A DNA stretch of 64,000 nt. Origin: Rhodococcus spongiicola (GTDB lineage Bacteria; Actinomycetota; Actinomycetes; Mycobacteriales; Mycobacteriaceae). Where the stretch lies: the NCBI RefSeq assembly GCF_004011835.1, contig NZ_RKLN01000007.1, positions 142,597 to 206,596 of the forward strand, given 5' to 3'. Made by a program: the position numbers and the translations under genes. This document shows positions 54,232-63,842 of the stretch, one piece after another; positions within the stretch are counted from its first letter, which is position 1, and every line of letters begins with the position of its first letter. The notes below the pieces were generated by a model. The model searched no databases and was not told the DNA's origin. It saw only the letters and a program-made list of their open reading frames with translations.

Positions 54232-56970
54232 GTGAGCCCCGCAACCACCTCCTCGTCCACCGCCCCCGCGACCGCCGACGTGTCCGGCGCCGACCGGCCG
54301 ACGCTGCTGCTCCTGGACGGGCATTCGCTCGCGTACCGAGCGTTCTACGCCCTCCCGGCGGAGAACTTCAAGACGCACAGCGGGCAGACGACCAACGCGG
54401 TCTACGGGTTCACGTCGATGCTGATCAACCTGCTGCGCGACGAGGGGCCGACGCACATTGCGGCGGCGTTCGACGTCTCCCGGCAGACATTCCGCGCCGA
54501 GGCCTACCCCGAGTACAAGGCCAACCGCAACAAGACCCCGGACGAGTTCAAGGGGCAGGTCGAGATCACCAAGGACGTCCTCGGGGCCATGGGCATACCG
54601 GTGATGGCGATCGAGGGTTACGAGGCCGACGACATCATCGCCACGCTCACCACCCAGGCCACCGCCGGCGGCTATCGCGTGCTCGTCGTGACCGGAGACC
54701 GGGATTCGCTGCAGCTCGTCAGCGACGACGTCACCGTGCTGTACCCGCGCAAGGGCGTCTCCGACCTCACCCGGTTCACTCCAGAGGCGGTCGAGGCCAA
54801 GTACGGGCTCACCCCACAGCAGTACCCCGACTATGCCGCTCTGCGCGGCGACCCGAGCGACAACCTGCCCGGCATTCCCGGTGTCGGCGAGAAGACCGCC
54901 GCCAAGTGGATCCGCGAGTACGGCTCGCTCGAGAACCTCGTCGACGGTATCGACAAAGTGCGCGGCAAGGTCGGTGACGCGCTGCGCGCCAACCTGAACA
55001 GCGTCGTACTCAACCGACAGCTCACCGAGATGGTGCGCGATGTCCCGGTGCCGTACACGCCGGACCAGTTGGCCTTGGCGCCGTGGGACCGCGAACGCAT
55101 CCACGCACTGTTCGACGACCTCGAGTTCAAGGTGCTGCGGGACCGGCTGTTCGCGACGCTCAGCTCCGCCGAACCGGAGGCCGAGGAGGGTTTCGAGGTC
55201 CGCGGACGGGCGCTGGCACCCGGTGAGGTCGCGGAGTGGATCGCCGCGCACGCCTCGACGGGGGAGCGGCACGGTCTGTCGGTCGTCGGCACCGGTGCGC
55301 CGTACGGTGGCGACGTCACTGCCGTCGCGATCGCAGCGTCCGACGGGGTAGGCGCGTACATCAGCACCACCACGGTGACTCCGGACGACGAGGCCGCGCT
55401 CGTGGCGTGGTTTGCCGACCCGCAGCAACCCAAGGCGCTGCACGAGGCCAAGCGGGCGATGCATGCGCTGTGGGGACGCGGGTGGACACTCGAGGGCCTC
55501 ACCAGTGACACCGCGCTCGCGGCGTACCTCGTGCGCCCGGGGCAGCGCAGCTTCAATCTCGACGACTTGTCGTTGCGCTACCTCAAGCGGGAGCTGCGCG
55601 CGGAAGAGTCTGGGCAGCAACAACTGTCGCTGCTCGATGAGGAGGATGCCGCAGATGCGCAGGCAGCCGAAGGCGAAATCCTGCGTGCCCAGGCGGTGCT
55701 CGACCTCGCCGCTGCCCTCGACACGGAACTCGGCGACATCGCTGCCACTGGTCTCCTCGCTGACATGGAGCTGCCGCTGCTGGCGGTGCTGGCACGGCTC
55801 GAGGCGACGGGTATCGCGGTCGACACCAGCCACCTGAGCGATCTGCAGTCGACGTTTGCAGCCCGGGTCACCGACGCAGCGGATCGCGCGTACGAGGTGA
55901 TCGGCAAGCAGATCAACCTCGGCTCGCCCAAGCAGCTGCAGGTGGTGCTGTTCGACGAACTCGACATGCCCAAGACCAAGAAGACGAAGACCGGGTACAC
56001 CACCGACGCCGACGCGCTGCAGTCGTTGTTCGAGAAGACGCAGCACCCGTTCCTCGAGCATCTGCTCGCGCACCGCGACGCGACGCGCCTCAAGGTCACC
56101 GTCGACGGCCTGCTCAAGACGGTCGCCGACGACAACCGGATCCACACCACGTTCAATCAGACCGTGGCGGCGACGGGCCGGCTGTCGTCGACAGAGCCGA
56201 ACCTGCAGAACATCCCGGTGCGCACCGACGCGGGCCGGCAGATCCGCGACGGCTTCGTCGTCGGAGAGGGCTACGAGACCCTCCTCACCGCGGATTACAG
56301 TCAGATCGAGATGCGCATCATGGCGCACCTCTCACGTGACGAAGGCCTGATCGAAGCGTTCAACACCGGCGAGGATCTACACAGCTTCGTTGGCTCACGC
56401 GCATTCGGGGTGCCGATCGAGGAGGTGACGCCTGAACTGCGCCGCCGGGTCAAGGCGATGTCGTACGGTCTGGCCTACGGTCTCAGTGCGTTCGGACTCG
56501 CCGCTCAGCTCAAGATCTCCACCGAAGAGGCTCGTGAGCAGATGGACGCGTACTTCGCCCGTTTCGGTGGCGTCCGCGACTACTTGCGCGAGGTTGTCGA
56601 ACGCGCACGCAAGGTCGGGTACACGGAGACACTGTTCGGTCGCCGGCGCTACCTGCCCGACCTCAACAGCGACAACCGGCAGCGCCGGGAGGTCGCCGAG
56701 CGGGCCGCACTCAACGCGCCCATCCAGGGCACGGCCGCCGACATCATCAAGGTCGCGATGATCGACGTTCAGCGGGCACTGCGCCAGGCGGAGCTCGAGT
56801 CGCGGATGCTCTTGCAGGTCCACGACGAGTTGGTACTCGAGGTCGCCGCCGGTGAGCGTGACCAGGTGGAGCAGTTGGTGCTGGACAAGATGTCGTCCGC
56901 TATCGAGTTGTCCGTGCCGCTGGAGGTGTCCATCGGCACCGGACGCAGCTGGGACGCCGCCGCACACTGA
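54232..56970 (+). CDS. polA: DNA polymerase I
   Basis: A 912-aa repair and Okazaki-fragment polymerase. The 5'-3' exonuclease domain (residues 20-310) has LLLLDGHSLAYRAFYAL, GYEADDIIATL, VVTGDRDSLQL and GDPSDNLPGIPGVGEKTA. The 3'-5' exonuclease-like region (320-520) lacks clear catalytic acids, as in mycobacterial PolA. Polymerase motifs: GRLSSTEPNLQNIPVRT, TADYSQIEMRIMAHLS (A), RRRVKAMSYGLAYG (B), LLQVHDELVLEV (C). GTG at 54232. Confidence 0.96.
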   Translation: MSPATTSSSTAPATADVSGADRPTLLLLDGHSLAYRAFYALPAENFKTHSGQTTNAVYGFTSMLINLLRDEGPTHIAAAFDVSRQTFRAEAYPEYKANRNKTPDEFKGQVEITKDVLGAMGIPVMAIEGYEADDIIATLTTQATAGGYRVLVVTGDRDSLQLVSDDVTVLYPRKGVSDLTRFTPEAVEAKYGLTPQQYPDYAALRGDPSDNLPGIPGVGEKTAAKWIREYGSLENLVDGIDKVRGKVGDALRANLNSVVLNRQLTEMVRDVPVPYTPDQLALAPWDRERIHALFDDLEFKVLRDRLFATLSSAEPEAEEGFEVRGRALAPGEVAEWIAAHASTGERHGLSVVGTGAPYGGDVTAVAIAASDGVGAYISTTTVTPDDEAALVAWFADPQQPKALHEAKRAMHALWGRGWTLEGLTSDTALAAYLVRPGQRSFNLDDLSLRYLKRELRAEESGQQQLSLLDEEDAADAQAAEGEILRAQAVLDLAAALDTELGDIAATGLLADMELPLLAVLARLEATGIAVDTSHLSDLQSTFAARVTDAADRAYEVIGKQINLGSPKQLQVVLFDELDMPKTKKTKTGYTTDADALQSLFEKTQHPFLEHLLAHRDATRLKVTVDGLLKTVADDNRIHTTFNQTVAATGRLSSTEPNLQNIPVRTDAGRQIRDGFVVGEGYETLLTADYSQIEMRIMAHLSRDEGLIEAFNTGEDLHSFVGSRAFGVPIEEVTPELRRRVKAMSYGLAYGLSAFGLAAQLKISTEEAREQMDAYFARFGGVRDYLREVVERARKVGYTETLFGRRRYLPDLNSDNRQRREVAERAALNAPIQGTAADIIKVAMIDVQRALRQAELESRMLLQVHDELVLEVAAGERDQVEQLVLDKMSSAIELSVPLEVSIGTGRSWDAAAH

Positions 56971-57029
56971 CGTGCGCGGGGCGTCCCAGTGGGTAGTGCC
57001 GCAGGGGGTGGTGCTACGTGAGCGGTTGC

Positions 57030-57398
57030 TCAGCTACCGGACGGCGCCTGAGCGATCTGCTTGCGAACCTCGTCCATGTCGAGGGCCTTGACCTGACCGA
57101 TCAGGTCCTCCAGGGCGGCGGGCGGTAGCGCGCCGGCCTGGTTGAACACGAGAACACCCTCGCGGAACGCCATGATCGTCGGAATCGATCGGATGCCGGC
57201 ACTGGCCGCGAGCTCCTGCTCGGCTTCGGTGTCGACCTTGCCGTGGACGACGTCGGTGTGCTTGCCCGAGGATGACTCGAACGTCGGGGCGAAGGAGCGA
57301 CACGGGCCGCACCAGGATGCCCAGAAGTCGACAAGCACAATGTCGTGGTCTTCGATGGTCTGCTTGAAGTTCTGCTGGGTCAGGGTCTGGGTAGCCAC
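57030..57398 (-). CDS. trxA: thioredoxin
   Basis: A 122-aa thioredoxin with active-site Cys30 and Cys33 in FWASWCGPCRSFAP, cis-Pro segment IRSIPTIMAF and a C-terminal extension DMDEVRKQIAQAPSGS. GTG at 57398 with AAAGGA upstream. No signal peptide, so cytoplasmic. It is convergent with polA. Confidence 0.93.
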   Translation of the reverse strand: MATQTLTQQNFKQTIEDHDIVLVDFWASWCGPCRSFAPTFESSSGKHTDVVHGKVDTEAEQELAASAGIRSIPTIMAFREGVLVFNQAGALPPAALEDLIGQVKALDMDEVRKQIAQAPSGS

Positions 57399-57526
57399 AA
57401 GGGTCCTTTCTGTGCATCCGATCGGACGCGGTCGGCCGCGAGTCGGTCGGACGTCTGGTCGGTTGGCCATTGCAACGTTCCCATACGCGAATCTCTTCCC
57501 CAGGCCCGTCTCGGGAGGACTTCGGG

Positions 57527-58054
57527 TTACGGGCATCGGGTGATCCGCCACTCCCGCTTGGCGTCCGAATCCCAGCGTCGGACGCCATCGGAGGTGCCGA
57601 CCACGTCGCGGTTGCCGGCGCGAGTCACCACCACCGCGGTGCCGAGATCGCTTGCCTGGATCCGCCGGGACAGCGTCACGTGGGGCGTCCACTCGCCCGG
57701 CATGATGTGCGGGGGAACACCCTCGCAATCCATCATCAGCTCGTAGACGATGCGCTGGAGCGTCAACAGCTCGGTGGTGGGTACGACCAGTCGGGCCAGG
57801 GTGAGGCGGCGGCCGCCGAACACGACTACGCCGCCCAAGCGGATCGGCAGCGGCCCGCACGGAAGCTCCCGTTCGAGCGCGTCCTCGACATCGGGCGGAA
57901 TGTGACTGGCGACCCCGAGTGTGACGTGCGGCCGGTTGGACTCGGCCGTGATGCGATCCTGGCTGGGCAGGCGCGCCTTCGACAGCCGACGCCACTCGGC
58001 TCGTACGGTCGCGTCGACATCACTGTCGAGCAGCAACTCCACGGACTGGACCAT
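57527..58054 (-). CDS. 2H phosphoesterase (2'-5' RNA ligase-like)
   Basis: A 175-aa protein with the two H-x-T motifs of the 2H superfamily: RPHVTLGVA (about residue 45) and TPHVTLSRR (about residue 130), separated by the expected bilobal strand pattern. Members hydrolyse cyclic nucleotide or RNA 2',3'-cyclic phosphate ends. ATG at 58054. Divergent from the 58074 dehydrogenase with only 19 bp between starts, so their promoters must overlap the coding sequences. Confidence 0.85.
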   Translation of the reverse strand: MVQSVELLLDSDVDATVRAEWRRLSKARLPSQDRITAESNRPHVTLGVASHIPPDVEDALERELPCGPLPIRLGGVVVFGGRRLTLARLVVPTTELLTLQRIVYELMMDCEGVPPHIMPGEWTPHVTLSRRIQASDLGTAVVVTRAGNRDVVGTSDGVRRWDSDAKREWRITRCP

Positions 58055-58073
58055 CGTCAGCAATGATGGTCCG

Positions 58074-59171
58074 ATGGGGAGCGCGAGTACAGGAAATTTG
58101 GAGAATCCACGGATCGGCCTGCTGCTTGGTGACGGGATCGGCCGCGAAATCGTGCCGGCTGCGCGGGACGTCGTCGATGCCGCGGTTGCGGCGGTGGGGT
58201 TGCCGGACGTCGAGTGGGTGCCGCTCCCCATCGGGTTCGAGGCGATCTCCACCTACGGCACTCCTACGCCCGAGCACACGCTTGTTGCACTCGCCGAACT
58301 CGATTCGTGGATCCTCGGCCCGCACGACAGCGCCGCGTATCCCGAGCCCTTCCAGATGCAGCTCACTCCGGGCGGAATGATCCGCAAGCGCTTCGACCTC
58401 TACGCGAACATCAGGCCGGCGCGCGCTCTGTCGGGGACGCAGGCCGTGTCACCACGAATGGATCTGGTCATCGTTCGGGAGAACACCGAGGGCTTCTATG
58501 CGGACCGCAACATGTTCGTCGGCAGCGGCGAATTCATGCCGACTCCGGACGTCGCCATGGCGGTGGGGGTCGTGACCCGGCAGGCGTGCGAACGCATCGC
58601 TCGTGCCGCGTTCGACCTCGCGCGCCGTCGACGCAAGCGGGTGACGGTTGTGCACAAGGCCAACGTGCTCTCGACGACCACCGGACTGTTCCGCGACGTG
58701 TGCCGTGAGGTCGGTCAGAACTATCCCGACATCGCTGTCGACGACGAGCACGTTGACGCCATGGCCGCGTACTTGGTCCGTCGCGGCGAGGACTACGACG
58801 TGATCGTCACCGAAAACATGTTCGGCGACATCCTCTCCGACCTCGCCGGCGAACTGTCCGGCTCGCTCGGAATGGCTGCATCCATCAACGCGTCAGAAAC
58901 GAAGGCGATGGCTCAGGCCGCGCATGGGGCGGCGCCCGACATCTCCGGCCGTAATCGTGCCAACCCGACAGCGCTGATCATGTCGTCGGCGATGCTCCTC
59001 GAATGGCTCGGTGCGGCCCGCCAAGAGGCCGGGCTCGGTGCCGCGGCAGCGCGGATCCGCAGCGCGGTGGAACGGACGGTCGAAGCCGGCGTCGCCACTG
59101 CCGACCTTGGCGGGCTGGCGTCGACGGGTGAGTTCACCGAGTCGGTGATCGCCCGGGTGTTCCGGCGATGA
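58074..59171 (+). CDS. isocitrate/isopropylmalate dehydrogenase family protein
   Basis: A 365-aa decarboxylating dehydrogenase of the IPMDH/IDH fold. Motifs: IGLLLGDGIGREIVP, the substrate arginines in GGMIRKRFDLYANIRP, VIVRENTEGFYADR, the catalytic Lys of VVHKANVL, and the metal aspartates in VTENMFGDILSDLAGEL. FDLYANIRP and the NAD loop HGAAPDISGRNRANPTA suggest an NAD-dependent IPMDH- or tartrate-dehydrogenase-type enzyme. Whether it is leuB cannot be told. Its stop overlaps a 9-codon micro-ORF (ATGA at 59168). Confidence 0.88.
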   Translation: MGSASTGNLENPRIGLLLGDGIGREIVPAARDVVDAAVAAVGLPDVEWVPLPIGFEAISTYGTPTPEHTLVALAELDSWILGPHDSAAYPEPFQMQLTPGGMIRKRFDLYANIRPARALSGTQAVSPRMDLVIVRENTEGFYADRNMFVGSGEFMPTPDVAMAVGVVTRQACERIARAAFDLARRRRKRVTVVHKANVLSTTTGLFRDVCREVGQNYPDIAVDDEHVDAMAAYLVRRGEDYDVIVTENMFGDILSDLAGELSGSLGMAASINASETKAMAQAAHGAAPDISGRNRANPTALIMSSAMLLEWLGAARQEAGLGAAAARIRSAVERTVEAGVATADLGGLASTGEFTESVIARVFRR

Positions 59172-59303
59172 ACCCGTGTGAACGAACACCCAGCTGAATG
59201 AACACCCAGAAGGATGAAGGTGGACCGCTTGTCCAGCCCCTCAGCCGCCGAGCCAGTAGGGTTTCTTTCAGTCGGCCGTTCGGCGACGTAGGGAGCACGG
59301 GCG

Positions 59304-60230
59304 ATGTCCGGACCAGGTGCAGGTATCCGACCTGATGCGCGCAGGAACTTCTTCCGCGCGGCTGTGGCGACGCTGCTGGCACTCATCGTTTTCAGTACCG
59401 CGGGGTGCGTCGTCAACAACGAGGGACTGGTGCCGGTGGTCACCGGCGTTGACGTCCACCGCGTCGACTCGATTGCCGATCAGCTTCCGCCGCAGATCGC
59501 CGCGTCCGGCCGACTCCTCGTCGGCACGAACCCTCCCTACGCACCCAACGAGTTCAAAGACGAGAGCGGGACGATAGTCGGTTTCGATGTCGACCTGATG
59601 ACCGCTGCCGGTCAGGTTCTCGGGCTCACCGTCGAACTCCAGGAAGCCGACTTCGACAAGATCATCCCGGCGGTGCAGGCCGGGACGTTCAACGTGGGGG
59701 CGTCTTCGTTCACCGACACGCTCGAGCGGGAGAAGTCGGTGGACTTCGTCACCTACTACAGCGCTGGCGTGCAGTGGGCCCAGCGACCCGACGACGACAT
59801 CGATCCCAACAACGCGTGCGGGCTGCGGGTGGGGGTCCAGACCACCACGATCGAGGACATCGAGGAAGTGCCGGCCAAGAGTGCCGCGTGCGTTGCCGCC
59901 GGCAAGCCCCCGATCGAGAAGATCAAGTACGACAGCCAGGATGAGGTCGCCAACGCACTGATCCTGGGTCGGATCGACGCGCTGTCCGCGGACTCTCCTG
60001 TGACCGCCTACGCGATCAGGCGCAGTGACGGCCGGATCGTGCCCGCCGGTGAGGTGTTCGACGCGGCGCCGTACGGCTGGGTGGTAGCGAAAGGTTCGCC
60101 GCTGGCTCCGGTGCTTCAGCAGGCGATGCAGTACCTGATCGACGGCGGCCAGTACCGGGCGATCGCCGAAGCGTGGGGTGTCGAGGCGGGGGTGATCGAG
60201 ACTTCGGTCATCAACGGCGCCATGAGCTGA
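59304..60230 (+). CDS. polar amino-acid ABC transporter substrate-binding lipoprotein
   Basis: A 308-aa family 3 solute-binding protein. Lipobox STAGC with Cys35 anchors it after Lgt. LVGTNPPYAPNEFKDESGTIVGFDVDL is the ligand-binding start (shown here in two parts: LVGTNPPYAP, VGFDVDLMTA), followed by FDKIIPAVQAGTFNVG and VDFVTYYSAG. ATG at 59304. First gene of a three-gene importer for a polar amino acid. Confidence 0.92.
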   Translation: MSGPGAGIRPDARRNFFRAAVATLLALIVFSTAGCVVNNEGLVPVVTGVDVHRVDSIADQLPPQIAASGRLLVGTNPPYAPNEFKDESGTIVGFDVDLMTAAGQVLGLTVELQEADFDKIIPAVQAGTFNVGASSFTDTLEREKSVDFVTYYSAGVQWAQRPDDDIDPNNACGLRVGVQTTTIEDIEEVPAKSAACVAAGKPPIEKIKYDSQDEVANALILGRIDALSADSPVTAYAIRRSDGRIVPAGEVFDAAPYGWVVAKGSPLAPVLQQAMQYLIDGGQYRAIAEAWGVEAGVIETSVINGAMS

Positions 60231-60251
60231 TGTCGTGAGAGGCGGACAGCC

Positions 60252-61220
60252 ATGTCACACAAAGAGAGCCGATCTTCAGGGGTTTCGACGGAACCTGAGC
60301 CGGAGCCGATCGAGGCCGTCCCACTGAGGCATCCTGGCCGGTGGATTGCCGCGGTGATCGTGCTCGTGTTGTTCGGGCTGTTCGTCTACGGGGCCGCAAC
60401 AAACGAGGCGTTCCGCTGGGACATATACGGCCAGTACCTCTTCGACAGACGGATCACGGAAGCAGCATGGGTGACGATCCAGCTGACGGTGCTGTCCATG
60501 ACGATTGCCGTCGTGCTCGGCATGGTGCTGGCGATCATGCGTATGTCACCGAATCCGGTGTTGCGCGCAGCAGCCTGGGTGTACCTGTGGGTGTTCCGCG
60601 GCACGCCGGTGTACGTCCAGTTGGTGTTCTGGGGACTGTTCACGGCGATCTACCAGACGCTGGACCTTGGGATACCGTTCGTGTACCAGTTCGCGCACAT
60701 CGAGCTGCACGGTCTCCACGAGGCATTCTTGTTCGCGGTGATCGGTCTCGGTCTCAACGAGGCCGCCTACATGGCCGAGATCGTGCGGGCCGGCATCAGT
60801 TCAGTGAGCGAGGGGCAGATCGAGGCGTCGACGGCGCTGGGCATGTCGTGGGCGCAGACGATGCGTCGCACCGTCCTGCCGCAGGCCATGCGCGTGATCA
60901 TTCCACCGACCGGCAACGAGCTGATCGGCCTGCTCAAGACCACGTCGCTGGTGTCGGCCGTCCCTTACACACTGGAGTTGTACGGCCGAGCGCGGGACAT
61001 CTCCGGAGCGAACTTCCAGCCCATCCCGCTGTTGCTCGTCGCCGCCACCTGGTATCTGGCGATAACGAGCATTCTGATGATCGGCCAGCACTACCTCGAG
61101 CGGTACTACTCGAAGGGCGCCTCTCGAAAGCTCACCGCGCGGCAGTTGCAGGCCCTCGCGGACGCAGAGGGCCGGCCCGTCGTCATCTCGCCGGATACGG
61201 CGGGAGGAGAACGGCAATGA
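60252..61220 (+). CDS. polar amino-acid ABC transporter permease
   Basis: A 322-aa HisM/GlnP-type permease with a charged N-terminal cytoplasmic segment (to about residue 28) and at least five helices. [16 protein letters not shown] and the ATPase-contact loop [20 protein letters not shown], with [14 protein letters not shown], are diagnostic. Its stop overlaps the ATPase start (ATGA). Confidence 0.93.
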   Translation: MSHKESRSSGVSTEPEPEPIEAVPLRHPGRWIAAVIVLVLFGLFVYGAATNEAFRWDIYGQYLFDRRITEAAWVTIQLTVLSMTIAVVLGMVLAIMRMSPNPVLRAAAWVYLWVFRGTPVYVQLVFWGLFTAIYQTLDLGIPFVYQFAHIELHGLHEAFLFAVIGLGLNEAAYMAEIVRAGISSVSEGQIEASTALGMSWAQTMRRTVLPQAMRVIIPPTGNELIGLLKTTSLVSAVPYTLELYGRARDISGANFQPIPLLLVAATWYLAITSILMIGQHYLERYYSKGASRKLTARQLQALADAEGRPVVISPDTAGGERQ

Positions 61221-61978
61221 CGCCGATGCTCCAGGCCGACCGGGTGTGCAAGAACTATGGTGCGCTGCAGGTGTTGCGGGGAGTCTCGCTCGAAATCGAG
61301 CGCGGCCAGGTGCTGTGCTTGGTGGGTCCTTCCGGATCCGGCAAGTCGACTTTCCTGCGCTGCATCAACCATCTCGAGCGGGTGAATGCCGGCAGGTTGT
61401 ATGTCGACGGCAAGCTAGTCGGCTATGCAGAACATGGCGGCAAGCTCCACGAACTGACCCCCCGGGCGGCGGCCCGCCAGCGGCGCGAGATCGGAATGGT
61501 GTTCCAGCACTTCAATCTCTTTCCCCACCGCACCGCGCTGGAGAACATCATCGAAGCACCCATTCTCGTCAGGAAGATCCCGCGGGCGAAGGCCGTCGAG
61601 CGCGCGCGTGACCTCCTCGCCCGGGTGGGACTGGTCGACAAGGCCGATGCGTACCCGGCGCAGTTGTCCGGTGGGCAGCAGCAGCGGGTCGCCATCGCCC
61701 GTGCGCTCGCCATGGACCCGAAGCTCATGCTGTTCGACGAGCCCACCTCCGCGCTCGACCCCGAACTCGTCGGTGAGGTGCTGTCAGTGATGAAGCACCT
61801 CGCGCAGGAGGGCATGACGATGGTCGTCGTCACCCACGAGATCGGATTCGCGCGCGAGGTCGCCGATCAGTTGGTGTTCATGGATGCCGGTGTGGTCGTC
61901 GAGTCGGGGGAACCTCGGGAGTTGCTGGCCAATCCCCAACAGGATCGGACCAAGGCTTTCCTGTCCACGCTGCTCTGA
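61217..61978 (+). CDS. polar amino-acid ABC transporter ATPase
   Basis: A 253-aa GlnQ-type ATPase: Walker [17 protein letters not shown]-loop [13 protein letters not shown], signature LSGGQQQR, Walker [15 protein letters not shown]-loop [13 protein letters not shown]. It completes the importer with the binding lipoprotein and permease. Confidence 0.95.
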   Translation: MTPMLQADRVCKNYGALQVLRGVSLEIERGQVLCLVGPSGSGKSTFLRCINHLERVNAGRLYVDGKLVGYAEHGGKLHELTPRAAARQRREIGMVFQHFNLFPHRTALENIIEAPILVRKIPRAKAVERARDLLARVGLVDKADAYPAQLSGGQQQRVAIARALAMDPKLMLFDEPTSALDPELVGEVLSVMKHLAQEGMTMVVVTHEIGFAREVADQLVFMDAGVVVESGEPRELLANPQQDRTKAFLSTLL

Positions 61979-62300
61979 CCGGCTTTCTCGGCGGCTTCGC
62001 TGACGGCCTTCCCCAGGCCTCGCGGTTGTCGGCGCGTAGCTTCTGGCTCTCGCGGCGCAGACGCCGGACCTCACCGAGAGTCGGTGGCAGTTGACCACTG
62101 GACTTGTCGGCCCCGCCGTCGCTCTTGTCCGCCTCGGTGGCGGCCGGTGCGTCGGGGGTGGGCCTTCTTGCCGTTCGACTTGATGATCGAGCCGATCGGC
62201 TGCCCGTACTTCTTCGCGCCCGAAGCGGTTTGGACCTTTTGAATCCTCTTCTTAGGACGGGCGGCGGCTCCTTCGGCCAACAGAAAAAGCCCGTCGTAGC
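61979..62300 (-). pseudogene. frameshifted hypothetical gene
   Basis: In one minus-strand frame (about 62285-62170) the sequence reads KKRIQKVQTASGAKKYGQPI. In another (62165-61985) it reads TPDAPAATEADKSDGGADKS and GEVRRLRRESQKLRADNREA, both coding-like (basic nucleic-acid-binding, then a coiled coil). A G run near 62156 is the likely frameshift site. Function unrecognised; possibly from a mobile element. Confidence 0.4.
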
Positions 62301-62379
62301 GGGTTCTTCTCGGGGGCTGAACAGCACTCGGCCCCTGGTTCCTGGCGGGGAAGCCAGGGGTAGGCAAGTGTGGGCGGGT

Positions 62380-62616
62380 CTACGGTTTGGGGTGTTCGGC
62401 GTGGAATGCGTCCCACGCCCGAGTCACCGCGTCGGCCCGGTTGTCGGTGCCGGGGTCGGTGTCCATGACCTCGATCAGCGTGCCCTCGATCTCGTCACTG
62501 ATAGGGGTGGGACAGCAATAGTCGATGAGCTCGCCGTCCTCGGCGTGCGCGAGTGCAACTTCGAAGGTGCGCCGCCACTCCTCGTAGGTCGGTGGGGTAT
62601 CTCGCCGCTTGTACAC
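62380..62616 (-). CDS. small hypothetical protein
   Basis: A 78-aa acidic protein from a GTG at 62616 with GGAGG seven bases upstream. It contains YEEWRRTFEVALAHAEDGEL, a Cys-Cys pair (DYCCPTP) and TRAWDAFHAEHPKP. The GTG overlaps a TGA ending an upstream coding-like frame (LTLEVLEQIRERRK), as in operons or phage gene clusters. No family is recognised. Confidence 0.55.
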   Translation of the reverse strand: MYKRRDTPPTYEEWRRTFEVALAHAEDGELIDYCCPTPISDEIEGTLIEVMDTDPGTDNRADAVTRAWDAFHAEHPKP

Positions 62617-62860
62617 TCACTTCCTCCGCTCCCGGATTTGTTCGAGGACCTCGAGTGTAAGGCGCGGGAGGCCTCGCTGGCGTACATGCCGTTGATCTCG
62701 ACGTCGAGTGTCGCCGGCCCTGCGATGAAGCTAGACCGCCCGTCACAGCTAGACCGCTCGTCGAGGAGCGTTCGATACTGCGGGTGAGGGTCGCGTGGAA
62801 GCGTTCGTCGGGATTGCCATGCCACGATTCGGCTAGGGAGCCAGTCGATTTCGGTCACTG
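62617..62860 (-). pseudogene. decayed upstream partner of the 62380-62616 gene
   Basis: The minus strand has FIAGPATLDVEINGMYASEA in one frame and LTLEVLEQIRERRK-stop in another, directly abutting the next gene. This looks like a short gene with a frameshift near 62668. 62861-62993 holds nothing recognisable. Confidence 0.35.
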
Positions 62861-62993
62861 ATCCCGCTCCATGTGACGTGGGGATCGGTCAGGTATCTGG
62901 CGTCTAGCGGTTAGCTAATGCCAGGGAAGGAAGCAATTCCTCGCCGCTCCGCTCTAACTCCGTGTCGCTCTAGCGGAGAGCTGACCGGGGGTC

Positions 62994-63842
62994 TCAGGCG
63001 GGCTTGCGGGTGACGAAGATTGCGGTCCCCGGGAACAGCTGGCCGCGCAGCGGACTCCACTGGCCCCACTCCCGGTCGAGCCACTCGGGCCACTCCGGCT
63101 CGACTATGTCGCGCACTTCGAGGCCGGCTGCGACTGCCTCGCGGACGCGATCGCCCATCGTCCGGTGGTGTTCGACGTAAGTGGGAACGCCGTCGTCGTC
63201 GATCTCGACGTAAGGGGTGCGGTCGAAGTAGGGGAGTGTCGCCGTCAGGCCCTGTGGTCCGGGGTCGTCCGGGAAGATCCAGCGTATCGGATGGTTCACC
63301 GCGAACACCCACGACCCGCCCGGTCGCAGCACCCGTGCTACCTCTTGCATCACCTGTGCGGAATCCGCGACGAACGGAACCGCACCAAAAGCCGAACACG
63401 CCAGGTCGAAGCTTGCATCCGAGAAAGGCAACGCCTCCGCGCCGGCCTGGACGAGGGCGACTCTCGGTCCACCCCGTTCCATCGCTGCGACTCCCCGCTC
63501 GAGCATCCCCATCGAGATGTCGAGTCCGACGACGTCGGCGCCCTCGGCGGCGAGCCAGCGCGCGCACGGGGCCGACCCGCAGCCGACCTCGAGGACCCTC
63601 TTCCCGGCGACCTCGCCGAGCAGACGGACGTCGCCCTCGTGAAGGCCCTCCGGGCACCACACGAACTCGCCGTCCGTCGAGTCGACGCCGAGGAACTCGC
63701 CGTGGGTGCGGTGGTAGTCGTCGGCGTCGGCGTCCCACCAGGCCCGGCTAGCGCGCTCACTGGCCTCGGTTCCGATCCGTGTTCGGCTCACACCGCTGGT
63801 GCCCAGAGCGAAGATGGCGGCGGCGTGACGATCGTCGGACAT
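62994..63842 (-). CDS. SAM-dependent methyltransferase
   Basis: A 282-aa class I methyltransferase. SAM-binding motif I is VLEVGCGSAPCARWLA, then VVGLDISMGMLERG, ALPFSDASFDLACSAFGAVPF and VLRPGGSWVFAVNHP. The N-terminus (RASRAWWDADADDYHRTHGEFLG) and C-terminus (FVTRKPA) match a family found beside polA and rpsA in actinobacteria; substrate unknown. ATG at 63842. From 63843 to the window end no gene is seen. Confidence 0.9.
   Translation of the reverse strand: MSDDRHAAAIFALGTSGVSRTRIGTEASERASRAWWDADADDYHRTHGEFLGVDSTDGEFVWCPEGLHEGDVRLLGEVAGKRVLEVGCGSAPCARWLAAEGADVVGLDISMGMLERGVAAMERGGPRVALVQAGAEALPFSDASFDLACSAFGAVPFVADSAQVMQEVARVLRPGGSWVFAVNHPIRWIFPDDPGPQGLTATLPYFDRTPYVEIDDDGVPTYVEHHRTMGDRVREAVAAGLEVRDIVEPEWPEWLDREWGQWSPLRGQLFPGTAIFVTRKPA

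Noticed and set aside
54217-56328. 703-codon minus-strand open frame opposite polA
   Set aside because: Composition is that of a third-position GC shadow; polA motifs fix the real strand.
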